From IMG/VR virus record IMGVR_UViG_3300048507_000453, positions 1-22,744 of that record: a DNA stretch of 22,744 bases, one strand, 5' to 3'. Under the pieces are notes generated by a model. It searched no databases and had not been told where the DNA came from. It was given only the letters and a program-made list of their open reading frames with translations. The position numbers were made by a program, and so were the translations under genes. Origin of the DNA: a virus. Within the stretch, counting starts at the first letter, position 1, and the number at the start of each line of letters is the position of its first letter. Shown piece by piece: positions 1 through 7,487 of this stretch.

Positions 1-68
1 TGTTTAAAACAACAGGTACAGATGTTGAAGCCAACATTATTCTACGTTGGTCAGAGGCTCAAGCGTAA
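1..68 (+). CDS. 3' end of an unidentified gene (partial)
   Basis: An open frame enters the window from the left (first full codon at base 3) and stops at TAA 66-68, leaving a 22-residue C-terminus that ends in RWSEAQA. It runs convergently into the 2OG oxygenase gene on the other strand and overlaps its last 10 bases, with no terminator between them. Too little is present to name a function. The position beside late structural genes makes a virion protein plausible, but that is only inference from context. Confidence 0.55.
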   Translation, partial: FKTTGTDVEANIILRWSEAQA

Positions 69-586
69 AGATTATAATTTACAATACAACGGGGATTGTC
101 AGTTGGAAATCCACCAGCATGTAATGTGTTACCATCAAAAATAACAATACGTCCTTTTTTAGGAGATACTCTTTGTAATTCTTTGTCACCTGCAAAGAAT
201 ATAGTATCACCATCGCTATCATTTACATAATAGATTAATCCTAAATGTTCTTCAGGTCTATCAGTATGTGGTGCGTAATGATCTAAGGTTGTTTTATGAG
301 GCACAGTAATGAAAAGCCTAGCGGCGATTATATCTATAAAATTTATATTAAGTGCTGAGCACACTATTTGCGGAACTTTACTAAAATTTCCGTAGTGTTC
401 GGTTAACTTTGTACTGCTTTTTAAAACATGTTCAAAACTTATAGGCATCACACCGTTATCAGTAGCAGTAGGTTCATATTTACATACAAGTGGTAACATT
501 GCATTAACACTAGTATTACCAAATACAAGTGTATTATAATAATCCTGTAACTCTTTTGGTATTAGATTATCTTTAACTATTATCAT
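59..586 (-). CDS. 2OG-Fe(II) oxygenase family protein
   Basis: This 175-aa protein has the signature of a 2-oxoglutarate/Fe(II)-dependent dioxygenase on a double-stranded beta-helix. The metal ligands appear as H107-T-D109 and a distal H156 in the segment DGNTLHAG, and R166 is placed to bind the 2OG carboxylate. Before the distal His is the typical strand KKGRIVIFDG. Such enzymes hydroxylate proteins, small molecules or sugars; the substrate cannot be read from the sequence. It is the last gene of the minus-strand heptose operon. Its start ATGATAATAG lies inside the 3' end of the phosphatase gene (14-nt overlap) with no clear Shine-Dalgarno, so translation is probably coupled. Its company suggests a role in glycan modification, which is inference. 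Similar oxygenases are common in marine T4-like phages. Confidence 0.75.
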   Translation of the reverse strand: MIIVKDNLIPKELQDYYNTLVFGNTSVNAMLPLVCKYEPTATDNGVMPISFEHVLKSSTKLTEHYGNFSKVPQIVCSALNINFIDIIAARLFITVPHKTTLDHYAPHTDRPEEHLGLIYYVNDSDGDTIFFAGDKELQRVSPKKGRIVIFDGNTLHAGGFPTDNPRCIVNYNLYA

Positions 587-1208
587 CTAAACTATCAACA
601 AATGCTGAAAGGTTATCAAACACTTTAGTTGCTTTTCTTATATTTTTATATGTAAATCTTTTATTAATTAATTCTTCTGTTTCTTTACCATAACCTGTGC
701 GTACAAGTATAGGCCTTGCACCCATTTTAAGAGCGGCTTTCAAATCACTTATTTTATCACCAACAAAATATCCATTTTTAAATTTTACGTGCTTTACTTC
801 TTGCTCGCAACGTTTGAACATTCCTGTATTGGGTTTTGCAAACATATCTTTTTTAGAACTACTAGCACTATAATACAATCCGTCTATACTAGGACATCCT
901 GCTTCGCCAAATTCCTTAAACATATGCTCGTGTAATTTTTCAACATCTTCTTGCTTGTAAATACCTTTTTCAATACCGCCTTGATTTGTAATAATAACAA
1001 TTTTATGCCCAAGTTTGCGTAATCTGACCACAGCATCTAAACTACCTTCTTCAAATTCCCAGTCGTCAATCTTGTAAACGTAATCTCCAATGTCTTTATT
1101 AATTACACCGTCACGGTCTAACCCAACAACACACTTTGGTGCTATCCAATCAGGTTTGTAAAAGTCAATATTGACATCATCACTCCATACTATCTTTGGG
1201 TTGCTCAT
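573..1208 (-). CDS. gmhB: HAD-family phosphatase, D,D-heptose 1,7-bisphosphate phosphatase-like
   Basis: This 211-aa HAD-superfamily phosphatase has motif I at D31-R-D33-G-V-I-N, motif II at T75-N-Q-G-G, a lysine (K125) in AKPNTGMF for motif III, and motif IV around G150-D-K-I-S-D155. The motif-I form LDRDGVIN and the TNQGG motif are typical of GmhB and related histidinol phosphatases. GmhB removes the C7 phosphate of D-glycero-D-manno-heptose 1,7-bisphosphate, between the two HldE reactions, and HldE and HldD are encoded just upstream. Oddly, the Cys/His zinc-binding loop of E. coli GmhB, between motifs II and III, is replaced here by a short serine-rich stretch (YYSASSSKK) without cysteine. 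The gene overlaps the cupin upstream and the oxygenase downstream. An AAGGA lies 10 nt before the ATG. The family call is firm; the exact substrate rests on the neighbours. Confidence 0.82.
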   Translation of the reverse strand: MSNPKIVWSDDVNIDFYKPDWIAPKCVVGLDRDGVINKDIGDYVYKIDDWEFEEGSLDAVVRLRKLGHKIVIITNQGGIEKGIYKQEDVEKLHEHMFKEFGEAGCPSIDGLYYSASSSKKDMFAKPNTGMFKRCEQEVKHVKFKNGYFVGDKISDLKAALKMGARPILVRTGYGKETEELINKRFTYKNIRKATKVFDNLSAFVDSLDDNS

Positions 1209-1605
1209 CTGATACTTTTCCTTTTATTTCTTCTAAAATACCTTCTTGACTATCTCCTGGAATAAGTCTATAATTATCTTCAACACTATCCGCGGTGCTT
1301 ACTTCTGTAATACTACTATTATCTTCAAGTGCTTCTAATTGATGCGGCAACAAAGGTTTGTTACGCCATGTCATTCCTTGTGTAAGTGTTTGGCTAAACA
1401 GTGTTGCAGTTTTTGTATCAATCCATCTAACAATAAAACTACCTTCGTTTACAAACCAAGATTCGTCTTTTTCTTTATGAAAATGCATACTAAATTTATT
1501 TCCTTTTTTAGTAAACACCATCATTTTACCACAATACTTGTCATTGGTTGCCCAAATTAATTCAAAGCCCCAACCTTTATCTACTTTACCTTCTAGTCTT
1601 TCCAT
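1180..1605 (-). CDS. Cupin-domain protein, sugar-isomerase-like
   Basis: A small single-domain cupin. It carries a K-G-W-G-F-E stretch near the N-terminus, resembling the KPWGxE motif of mannose-6-phosphate isomerase type II C-domains. A cupin metal motif follows, with H41 and H43 in SMHFHKEKDE, E48, and a later histidine (H88) in LLPHQLEAL. I start it at the ATG at 1605, giving 141 aa, because AAGGAG lies upstream at 1617-1622; a GTG at 1617 would add four residues but would leave no Shine-Dalgarno. It overlaps the 3' end of hldD by 13 nt and the phosphatase gene by 29 nt. The acidic C-terminal tail after about residue 95 looks disordered. The role may be sugar isomerisation or sugar-nucleotide binding in the heptose operon; the substrate is not known. 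Confidence 0.7.
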   Translation of the reverse strand: MERLEGKVDKGWGFELIWATNDKYCGKMMVFTKKGNKFSMHFHKEKDESWFVNEGSFIVRWIDTKTATLFSQTLTQGMTWRNKPLLPHQLEALEDNSSITEVSTADSVEDNYRLIPGDSQEGILEEIKGKVSDEQPKDSME

Positions 1606-2435
1606 GTTTCTATCCACTCCTTAGGTGTAGTAAATTTATACTCACCGATTGTACCTAGTAACTTTGTATTGTCACTACACGTATATTTTTGATATTGTCC
1701 TTTTAATGCACTAGGCATTGGTATAGGTTCTACTTTAGCATTATACTTACTAGCAATATCACTAGCAATTGAACCAAAACTAGTTGTGTCTCCGGTACCT
1801 ACATTCCATATACCCATTTCGTCTATATGCATCATTTTTTCAATAATTTGACATACATCTCCTATGTATATAAAGTCTCGCAAATATTCATCACTGCCTT
1901 CGAAAGGATGTACTTTACCTGTTTCTTTTGCTTGACTTCTAAACTTATGAAACACACTCATTTGATCACCTTTGTGTTCTTCGTGTTCTCCATATACATT
2001 GAAAAATCGTAACCCTTTAATGTTACATTTATAATCTTCCCAAGATAACATTTCAACACTTCTATCAAATAAGTATTTTGACCATGAATAAGGACTTTGA
2101 GGTTGCTTAGGAGCATCTTCGTTAAACTGTTGACCATCTCCGTATACACTAGCACTTGATGCATATATTAAATCTACACCTTGCATGTCGCATACTTGCA
2201 TTAATCTATGACTAAAGTCTAAGTTTTGTCTTAAAACTTTTTCAACATCTCGTTCAGTTGTGCTTGATATAGCACCCATATGTATAACCTTATCAAATTG
2301 ACTGCAATCAGGAACTACATTTTCAATAAATTCATACTCTGCTATACCGTGGCCTTTGCTCATTAGGTATTCTTTTAGGTTTTTACCAATAAAACCATCG
2401 GCACCTGTAATTAAAATTTTTAAACGTTCGCTCAT
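1593..2435 (-). CDS. hldD: ADP-L-glycero-D-manno-heptose 6-epimerase
   Basis: This 280-aa extended short-chain dehydrogenase/epimerase has the NAD(P)-binding glycine motif G11-A-D-G-F-I-G17 and the catalytic Y116-S-W-S-K120. The substrate-side segments YASSASVYG (91-99), GLRFFNVYGEHEEHKG (141-156) and FEGSDEYLRDFIYIGDV match HldD (RfaD) closely and separate it from UDP-glucose 4-epimerases. HldD converts ADP-D-glycero-D-manno-heptose to the L-glycero epimer, the last step before heptosyltransferases use it for LPS inner core. The E. coli enzyme is about 310 aa, so this version is slightly shorter. Its ATG overlaps the hldE stop codon (ATGA), so the two are translationally coupled. Confidence 0.9.
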   Translation of the reverse strand: MSERLKILITGADGFIGKNLKEYLMSKGHGIAEYEFIENVVPDCSQFDKVIHMGAISSTTERDVEKVLRQNLDFSHRLMQVCDMQGVDLIYASSASVYGDGQQFNEDAPKQPQSPYSWSKYLFDRSVEMLSWEDYKCNIKGLRFFNVYGEHEEHKGDQMSVFHKFRSQAKETGKVHPFEGSDEYLRDFIYIGDVCQIIEKMMHIDEMGIWNVGTGDTTSFGSIASDIASKYNAKVEPIPMPSALKGQYQKYTCSDNTKLLGTIGEYKFTTPKEWIETWKD

Positions 2436-3571
2436 TTACTGTTCTCTATAATACTTGTTGTTGAATAACCTTCTACTGTTGGAATAAGATGTACTTCTGC
2501 TAAATCATGTCCTACAACAGTTTCAACAGTATAATCTCCGCCCTTAACAATTTTATTAGGTTGTATATACTTAATTAACTCGTAAGGAGTATCTTGATCA
2601 AAAACGTGGACTTCGTCTACCCACGGTAACATTGATATCTGTTTTACTCTTTGATCAGTGTTGTTTATTGGTCTGTCATTGCCCTTGAGTCTTTTTACAC
2701 TTGCATCAGAATTAATACCTACAACGAGTTTGTTGCCTAGTTCTTTTGCTTGACGCAATAGTTCTAAATGTCCAGTGTGTAGTATATCAAAGACTCCGTT
2801 AGTAAACACAACTGTATCTTCAACATCGTCTTGGTTAAGTATGTATGTGCCTGCGTGTTTAACACTTTCAGTTGATCCTCGTATAGCAACTTCTAAACAT
2901 TTCTTGTGTGTATATCCTTTTGTAAGACTGTATACAAATCCTGCTAGGAAGCAATCACCTGCACCAGTAACGTCTGATACTTCAACTGTTTCTACAGGAA
3001 TGTTGTATTCAACTTCATCTATTTTAGCAGTAACTTTATGTCCAGCGTCAGTAGTAATAATATTACCTTGCCATTCATCAAACTCAAACTTAGTGTATTC
3101 GCTATTGTTAGGTTTAACTAACCAAGCACCTTCATAGTCATGTGCGTAACGTTTTGGATCTACGATTACTTTACAATTAAATTTATTAATATGTTTTATA
3201 ATTTGTTTAGCATTGTCTAATGTGCCTTTATCGTAATCACTTAGAACAACAATATCATATGGTCTGAAATCTGATTGTTTTATTCTTTCTAGCACAGCAT
3301 TTGAGTTTGCATCTTTATCTTCATCAATACGTGTTATGTAATGTCCATCACAAATAATTCTAGTTTTGACACTATGGTCTTCTAGTGTGTCATACATTTC
3401 TACATCTACACCTAAACTTTTTAAATTATCGTAAACTAATGCCGCTCCACCCATTGTAGTTTTTTCTTCTTTGTGTGTTACTACCGGCACAGGTGCTTCC
3501 GGACTAATACGTGTACTAGTGCCGTAAATATATTTGTCTAATATTATATCACCAATAACTAAGACTTTCAT
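2432..3571 (-). CDS. hldE: Bifunctional D-beta-D-heptose 7-phosphate kinase / heptose 1-phosphate adenylyltransferase
   Basis: This 379-aa fusion has both HldE (RfaE) activities in the usual order. The N-terminal PfkB/ribokinase-type kinase (about 1-245) shows GDIILDKYIYG, TRISPEAPVPV, MGGAALVYDNL (40-50) and the anion-hole/catalytic G203-A-G-D206. The C-terminal cytidylyltransferase-like domain (about 253-379) shows TNGVFDILHTGH with H265-T-G-H268, VVGINSDASVKRLKG and the VKGGDY segment. The kinase makes heptose 1,7-bisphosphate; the second domain makes ADP-heptose from heptose 1-phosphate. E. coli HldE is about 477 aa; most of the missing length is in the middle of the kinase domain, so the kinase is compact but its key motifs are kept. 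The start at 3571 is set by the sigma70-like promoter whose -10 box ends 5 nt upstream. It is the first gene of the operon. Confidence 0.92.
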   Translation of the reverse strand: MKVLVIGDIILDKYIYGTSTRISPEAPVPVVTHKEEKTTMGGAALVYDNLKSLGVDVEMYDTLEDHSVKTRIICDGHYITRIDEDKDANSNAVLERIKQSDFRPYDIVVLSDYDKGTLDNAKQIIKHINKFNCKVIVDPKRYAHDYEGAWLVKPNNSEYTKFEFDEWQGNIITTDAGHKVTAKIDEVEYNIPVETVEVSDVTGAGDCFLAGFVYSLTKGYTHKKCLEVAIRGSTESVKHAGTYILNQDDVEDTVVFTNGVFDILHTGHLELLRQAKELGNKLVVGINSDASVKRLKGNDRPINNTDQRVKQISMLPWVDEVHVFDQDTPYELIKYIQPNKIVKGGDYTVETVVGHDLAEVHLIPTVEGYSTTSIIENSK

Positions 3572-3576
3572 ACTAT

Positions 3577-3605
3577 ATAATAACTTACTATCTACTCTTT
3601 GTCAA
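3577..3605 (-). promoter_or_regulatory. Sigma70-type promoter for the heptose operon
   Basis: On the minus strand TTGACA (3605-3600) is followed by a 17-nt spacer and TATTAT (3582-3577). The hldE ATG begins only 5 nt after the -10 box, where transcription would be expected to start, so the mRNA is predicted to be leaderless or nearly so. The -35 box lies inside the 3' end of the Nudix gene. This would give the heptose operon early, host-polymerase transcription separate from the late neck genes upstream. Confidence 0.75.
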
Positions 3606-4032
3606 GTAAATTTAAAACTTTTGTTACAGTTTCAAGTTTACTTTGATTAATTTTACTTTGTAGTGTATTGCGTAATCCGTGGTGTAAAGGTTTTGGCCAA
3701 CTACCACTATTAACCCAAGCATACCCGTGATGCTCATCGTTTAGTATAGGAATAAATTCTTCTTTTACTGCACAAAGATATGTATGAAACTGAAACTGAT
3801 GATCGGTTGATATAAAAGTTTCAAGAGGAATAGTTTTTTCAATTTTAGGTTCAAAGCCAACCTCTTCTGTTATTTCACGTTTAAGAACTTCCCAAGGAGT
3901 TTCTTTACCTTCCCCGGTGCCACCAACTAATCCCCAGAGATTTTTGGTCTTGCCTTTAGCACGATGTAATAGTAAAAAGCGTTGTGTTTTTAGACTGTAG
4001 AACAGAGTTCCACTGCAAATTATCTTGTTCAT
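3592..4032 (-). CDS. Nudix hydrolase
   Basis: This 146-aa protein has a complete Nudix box spanning G38 to F60: G-x5-E-x7-R-E-I-T-E-E-V-G-F, which fits the consensus exactly. Nudix enzymes cleave nucleoside diphosphates linked to another moiety, such as nucleotide sugars, oxidised dNTPs, ADP-ribose or capped RNA. The N-terminal SGTLFYSLKTQRFLLLHRA segment is the usual first strand pair. The specificity is not visible. It starts 8 nt after the gp15 stop and lacks a Shine-Dalgarno, so it is probably expressed with gp14-gp15. It lies just before the ADP-heptose operon, so a nucleotide-sugar substrate is possible but unproven. Confidence 0.88.
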   Translation of the reverse strand: MNKIICSGTLFYSLKTQRFLLLHRAKGKTKNLWGLVGGTGEGKETPWEVLKREITEEVGFEPKIEKTIPLETFISTDHQFQFHTYLCAVKEEFIPILNDEHHGYAWVNSGSWPKPLHHGLRNTLQSKINQSKLETVTKVLNLLDKE

Positions 4033-4040
4033 AAAAATAA

Positions 4041-5477
4041 TTAGCCGTTGAGAGCGATTCGCCAGGTCCCTCCTGGATATAATCCCTCAATACTTAAGAG
4101 CCATTCTTCGCCATCCCAGCGATATTGAACGCCTGTATTTAAATTAGTTGTATATGTTACTTCGGTTACAGTTGATGCATCAAATACAATTACCCAACTA
4201 TTACCGTCCCATTCAACAATATCATTGCGTTTAGCAACTAAATCACCCGACGCTCCACGCCAAGCATCTGGACCGTCTGCGTTATTAGCATCTCCAATAT
4301 CATTTAATAATAATATTCTACCACCTAGTCCCTTCATTATATTAGTTGGAACAGTTTTTTGTGGATCAATAATATAATCAATAGTTGTCCATTGATTGTT
4401 ATTTCTAACAGGACCTTGTATTATAGTATTACTTGGGAACGTATCAGTGTCCCAATTTATTATAAGTTGTGTTTCGTCTAATGAGTTAATGCTTATTGTA
4501 CCAGTTACTTCGTGTGTAACTTCGTTTAGTTTTGTAAAGAATATTCTACTTATATCATCCTGATATTGACCAGGGTGTGAATCTAGTATTTGTCTCCAAT
4601 TAGTTGAACCTACTAAACCACGACTTTCAATTTGTGCTAAATTACCTGAGATATACACGCCAAAATCTTGATAATTTGTACCTACTACATGTTTAGCGGC
4701 TGTAGTTTCTACTGAACGTTGTCCGTCTTTGTCTGCTACACCAGGTACAATACTGTCGTCATGTGCATTTAATGATGGCATACTTAATCCTAAATCTAAT
4801 GTTCCTGTATTTTCGTCAAATATACTTGTAATAATATTTGTAATAACACCAAGTCTTTTAACTTTTACAGGCGGACTAATATAGATTGGTGTACTAAACG
4901 TAAGTGTTGCAACGTCTATTTCTGAATCAACTCCAACAGGTACACTTCTTGAACTCCATGTAACACTATCTAACATCACATGTGTCAAACTTGTCCAGTC
5001 TATATAGTTGTCAGTTGTTTGTACTTCTAAACTAGGATTAAACAATACTAGTATTTGTTCTAGTATTTGAAGTTTCATATCTGTATTTGTAGACCATATA
5101 TCACAATTGAATGTAAGTTTATATGGTGTAGGCATTAATCTTTCTACTGTATAATTTTTACCTTCATAATTTAGATATTCTTTATTGTTACTATCATATG
5201 CACGTTCTCTAATGTTTACTTTACTAACATAACTAGCATCTGCTGTACGCTCTCTATCTATTTCCATACCAGTTACGTGTACAGCAATACGTGGCGCACT
5301 AGGTATTTTGTTTTCTGTGTTGTCACGAATTATACTTGCAACTTGACGTGTAAGATCTCCGTAGGTTACTGGTATCTGAGTAAGGTTTCCTTTGCCGTCT
5401 TTGACAGAAAAGTTACTCATTAGTCTTACCATTTGAGTAACGTAGCGCCTTACTTGGCCGTCATAAAAATGTTCCAT
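4041..5477 (-). CDS. 15: Tail sheath stabiliser / tail completion protein (T4 gp15-like)
   Basis: The 478-aa product resembles the long gp15 of marine T4-like phages. The N-terminus HFYDGQVRRYVTQMVRLMSNF, the segment RIAVHVTGMEIDRER, and TPYKLTFNCDIWSTNTDMK followed by QILEQILVLFNPSLEVQ are characteristic of that family, as I recall it. T4 gp15 forms the hexameric ring that caps the tail tube and last sheath ring and joins the tail to the neck. The C-terminal part (about 400-478) carries aromatic DG-x-x-W hairpins (VEWDGNSWVIV, YRWDGEEWLLS) and ends GGTWRIALNG, an extension T4's shorter protein lacks. Its start codon overlaps the gp14 stop (TAATG), so it is translationally coupled to gp14 and shares its late promoter. 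Confidence 0.88.
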   Translation of the reverse strand: MEHFYDGQVRRYVTQMVRLMSNFSVKDGKGNLTQIPVTYGDLTRQVASIIRDNTENKIPSAPRIAVHVTGMEIDRERTADASYVSKVNIRERAYDSNNKEYLNYEGKNYTVERLMPTPYKLTFNCDIWSTNTDMKLQILEQILVLFNPSLEVQTTDNYIDWTSLTHVMLDSVTWSSRSVPVGVDSEIDVATLTFSTPIYISPPVKVKRLGVITNIITSIFDENTGTLDLGLSMPSLNAHDDSIVPGVADKDGQRSVETTAAKHVVGTNYQDFGVYISGNLAQIESRGLVGSTNWRQILDSHPGQYQDDISRIFFTKLNEVTHEVTGTISINSLDETQLIINWDTDTFPSNTIIQGPVRNNNQWTTIDYIIDPQKTVPTNIMKGLGGRILLLNDIGDANNADGPDAWRGASGDLVAKRNDIVEWDGNSWVIVFDASTVTEVTYTTNLNTGVQYRWDGEEWLLSIEGLYPGGTWRIALNG

Positions 5478-6631
5478 TAGTTATCCGCCTTAGGTCTAAG
5501 TGCTTTTGATAGACTTTGTTTTTCAGGAACTGTTTCACCACCAATTTGTGATGTTGCAGGATTATTAATAAATGTTGTTTTCTGTGTATTACGTGTGTCA
5601 GTATTAGTTAAGTCTACTCTTACACCGTCTTGTAACTTGATCCAACGATTGCCGTCATACCTAAATAATCTTTTAGGTGAATAATCTGTTCTCAAAAAAT
5701 AATCTCCGTCTACTGATGCAGTTGGAAAACTAATTCCCATGCCATAAGGTGCACCATTGTTACCTTCAAAGCCTAGTAAGTATCCTTGATATCCTGCTCT
5801 ATCTGGACGATCACTAATATCGCCTGCTTGAACACCTATGTTACTTGCATCTATATCAGTTTCGTCTGCTGTTTTGAGTGCAACAGTACCATCATCATTA
5901 GTTGCTAGTGTATAGTAATGTCCTATATCGTATCCTGATTTAGGTGCATCTGCTTCTGCCTGTGCAATCACAGCATTATTGATATTCATTTCTTTTTCAT
6001 AGGTACTTAATACATCACGTAAAGTATCAGTTGAACCTTCTTGTGCAGGTAAGTCTAATATTTCTTTGAACTCTTGTGAGTCAACAATTTGTTTTAATTT
6101 AATTCTATATAGATGTGGATACCATGTAGGTGAAAAACCTTCTGCGGCTCTGTTTACATCTTCAACTACGTAAAATCTTTTTAGTGCATATGAAAAATCA
6201 TTCGCCGCATATTCGTCTTTCAAATGTGGTAATTCAATTACATCACCACTCATAATTTTTCTACCAAGTGTCTTTACACTATTATTAATATGTATGGTCA
6301 TAAACAATGTGTCGTTTTGTAGAAATAAGCCGAATTGACTCATATCAAAATCAATATCTTGTACATTGTAGATGCCACGCATAGTATAAATGTCTGGATC
6401 GTATTTTCTATCCCTATTTTCAAGGAACAACATGTCTTGAATATTAGTTTCTTTGACAGCATTATAGCGAGGCTGATCCGCAGTTGCATCTGCTTCATCA
6501 GGATTATTAGGGCCTAGATACTTGTGAACGAATATATCAGTTCCGCCTACAGTGAACATTTCATAGACTTGTTTGTCCATAAATGCGTAATCGTTGCCCT
6601 TTTCTGGTTTATATAAGGATAGTCTTGGCAT
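5477..6631 (-). CDS. 14: Neck protein (T4 gp14-like)
   Basis: The 384-aa product matches marine gp14. It begins MPRLSLYKPEKGNDYAFMDK and then has YEMFTVGGTDIFVHKYLGP, a DFDMSQFGLFLQNDTLFM segment, an aromatic hairpin module GDYFLRTD...LFRYDGNRWIKL around 320-335, and a tail with NTDTRNTQKTTFINN. T4 gp14 forms part of the neck (head-tail connector) with gp13. I place the start at the ATG at 6631, not the in-frame ATG at 6655, because the late promoter octamer GATAAATA (6644-6637) lies inside the longer frame and ends 5 nt before ATG 6631. A third ATG at 6637 lies between them. The gene diverges from gp13 and is followed by gp15 with a 3-nt overlap. Confidence 0.85.
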   Translation of the reverse strand: MPRLSLYKPEKGNDYAFMDKQVYEMFTVGGTDIFVHKYLGPNNPDEADATADQPRYNAVKETNIQDMLFLENRDRKYDPDIYTMRGIYNVQDIDFDMSQFGLFLQNDTLFMTIHINNSVKTLGRKIMSGDVIELPHLKDEYAANDFSYALKRFYVVEDVNRAAEGFSPTWYPHLYRIKLKQIVDSQEFKEILDLPAQEGSTDTLRDVLSTYEKEMNINNAVIAQAEADAPKSGYDIGHYYTLATNDDGTVALKTADETDIDASNIGVQAGDISDRPDRAGYQGYLLGFEGNNGAPYGMGISFPTASVDGDYFLRTDYSPKRLFRYDGNRWIKLQDGVRVDLTNTDTRNTQKTTFINNPATSQIGGETVPEKQSLSKALRPKADN

Positions 6632-6636
6632 ACACA

Positions 6637-6644
6637 TATTTATC
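6637..6644 (-). promoter_or_regulatory. T4-type late promoter for gp14-gp15
   Basis: GATAAATA on the minus strand matches the T4 late consensus TATAAATA in seven of eight positions. The proposed gp14 start (6631) follows after 5 nt (TGTGT). T4 late octamers lie roughly at -13 to -6, so the start codon would be at or next to the transcription start: a predicted leaderless mRNA. It stands back-to-back with the plus-strand octamer at 6661. Confidence 0.7.
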
Positions 6645-6660
6645 GAACGAGGCATCTAAC

Positions 6661-6668
6661 GATAAATA
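6661..6668 (+). promoter_or_regulatory. T4-type late promoter for gp13
   Basis: GATAAATA lies 18 nt before the gp13 ATG. If transcription starts about 6 nt downstream, the leader is about 13 nt and begins at the GGAG Shine-Dalgarno (6674-6677). It is one half of a divergent late promoter pair serving gp13 and gp14. Confidence 0.7.
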
Positions 6669-6686
6669 CTAGTGGAGACTTTACAT

Positions 6687-7445
6687 ATGGCTACACTAGC
6701 AACTAAAAAACAAGAAGTTTACGACTACGTTTACGCACTATTGGGCGGAGGTATGGTAGACGTTGAACTAGATCCAGTTCATTATCAAACTGCATTAGGA
6801 AAAGCGTTATCAAAATTTAGACAGCGTTCAGATAATTCAGTTGAAGAATCATATATGTTTATGCCAACAGTTGAAGATCAAAACACTTATGTTTTGCCAG
6901 ATAATGTAATTGAAGTAAGAAGAGTTTTCAGACGTTCAATTGGTTCACGATCAGGTGGCGGAGATGGTGGTACATTATTTGAACCATTCAACATGGCATA
7001 CACTAACACTTACTTGTTATCAAGTTCTAACATGGGCGGACTAGCAACATATGATATGTTTAGTCAGTACCAAGAACTAGTAGGTAGAATGTTTGGTTCT
7101 TATATTGAATTTAAATGGAATACAACTACAAAAGAATTTACAATGTTACAGCGTCCTCGAACACAAGAAACATTGTTACTACTTTGTTACAATTATCGTC
7201 CAGATGAACAATTATTGTCAGACTATCTAGCAAGTCAATGGATTAAAGATTATACTGTAGCAACTTGTAAATTTATGCTAGGAGAAGCACGTAGTAAGTT
7301 TGCACAAATAGCAGGACCACAAGGTGGTAGTTCTTTGAACGGTGATGCACTCAAAGCAGAAGCACAAGCAGAACTAGAAAAACTTGAAATGGATGTATCA
7401 CAGCAAGTAGCCGGTGGAATGGGCTACGGATTCACAATAGGTTAA
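6687..7445 (+). CDS. 13: Neck protein (T4 gp13-like)
   Basis: This 252-aa protein begins MATLATKKQEVYDYVYALLGGGMVDVELDP and contains FMPTVEDQNTYVLPDNVIEVRRVFRR, the typical gp13 start and central region in marine T4-like phages. T4 gp13 is about 309 aa and joins gp14 on the portal to close the filled head and receive the tail. A glycine/serine loop (SRSGGGDGG) precedes a central YLLSSSNMGGLATYDMFSQYQELVG stretch. The C-terminal third (about 200-245) looks helical. I choose ATG 6687, preceded by GGAG at 6674-6677; an upstream in-frame GTG at 6672 would overlap that Shine-Dalgarno. The gene diverges from gp14, so the two partners are transcribed from back-to-back late promoters. Confidence 0.87.
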   Translation: MATLATKKQEVYDYVYALLGGGMVDVELDPVHYQTALGKALSKFRQRSDNSVEESYMFMPTVEDQNTYVLPDNVIEVRRVFRRSIGSRSGGGDGGTLFEPFNMAYTNTYLLSSSNMGGLATYDMFSQYQELVGRMFGSYIEFKWNTTTKEFTMLQRPRTQETLLLLCYNYRPDEQLLSDYLASQWIKDYTVATCKFMLGEARSKFAQIAGPQGGSSLNGDALKAEAQAELEKLEMDVSQQVAGGMGYGFTIG

Positions 7446-7452
7446 AAAATAC

Positions 7453-7481
7453 TTGACAAACTGATATATTGATAGTATTAT
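7453..7481 (+). promoter_or_regulatory. Sigma70-type promoter for the tandem oxygenases
   Basis: TTGACA (7453-7458), a 17-nt spacer and TATTAT (7476-7481) form a near-consensus sigma70 promoter between gp13 and the next gene. The ATG at 7488 starts 6 nt after the -10 box, at the expected transcription start, and no Shine-Dalgarno is present. A leaderless early transcript is predicted. The same TTGACA-17-TATTAT layout precedes hldE. Confidence 0.75.
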
Positions 7482-7487
7482 TATACT

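Noticed and set aside
2775-3137. 120-codon open frame on the plus strand
   Set aside because: It is antisense to the firmly identified hldE, has no family motif or Shine-Dalgarno, and looks like a by-product of hldE codon bias.
6655-6657. Longer gp14 start at the upstream ATG (6655)
   Set aside because: The late promoter octamer lies downstream of this ATG and exactly 5 nt before the ATG at 6631, and there is no Shine-Dalgarno.
6672-6674. GTG start for gp13
   Set aside because: It would overlap the GGAG that serves the ATG at 6687, and the added residues do not resemble the family N-terminus.
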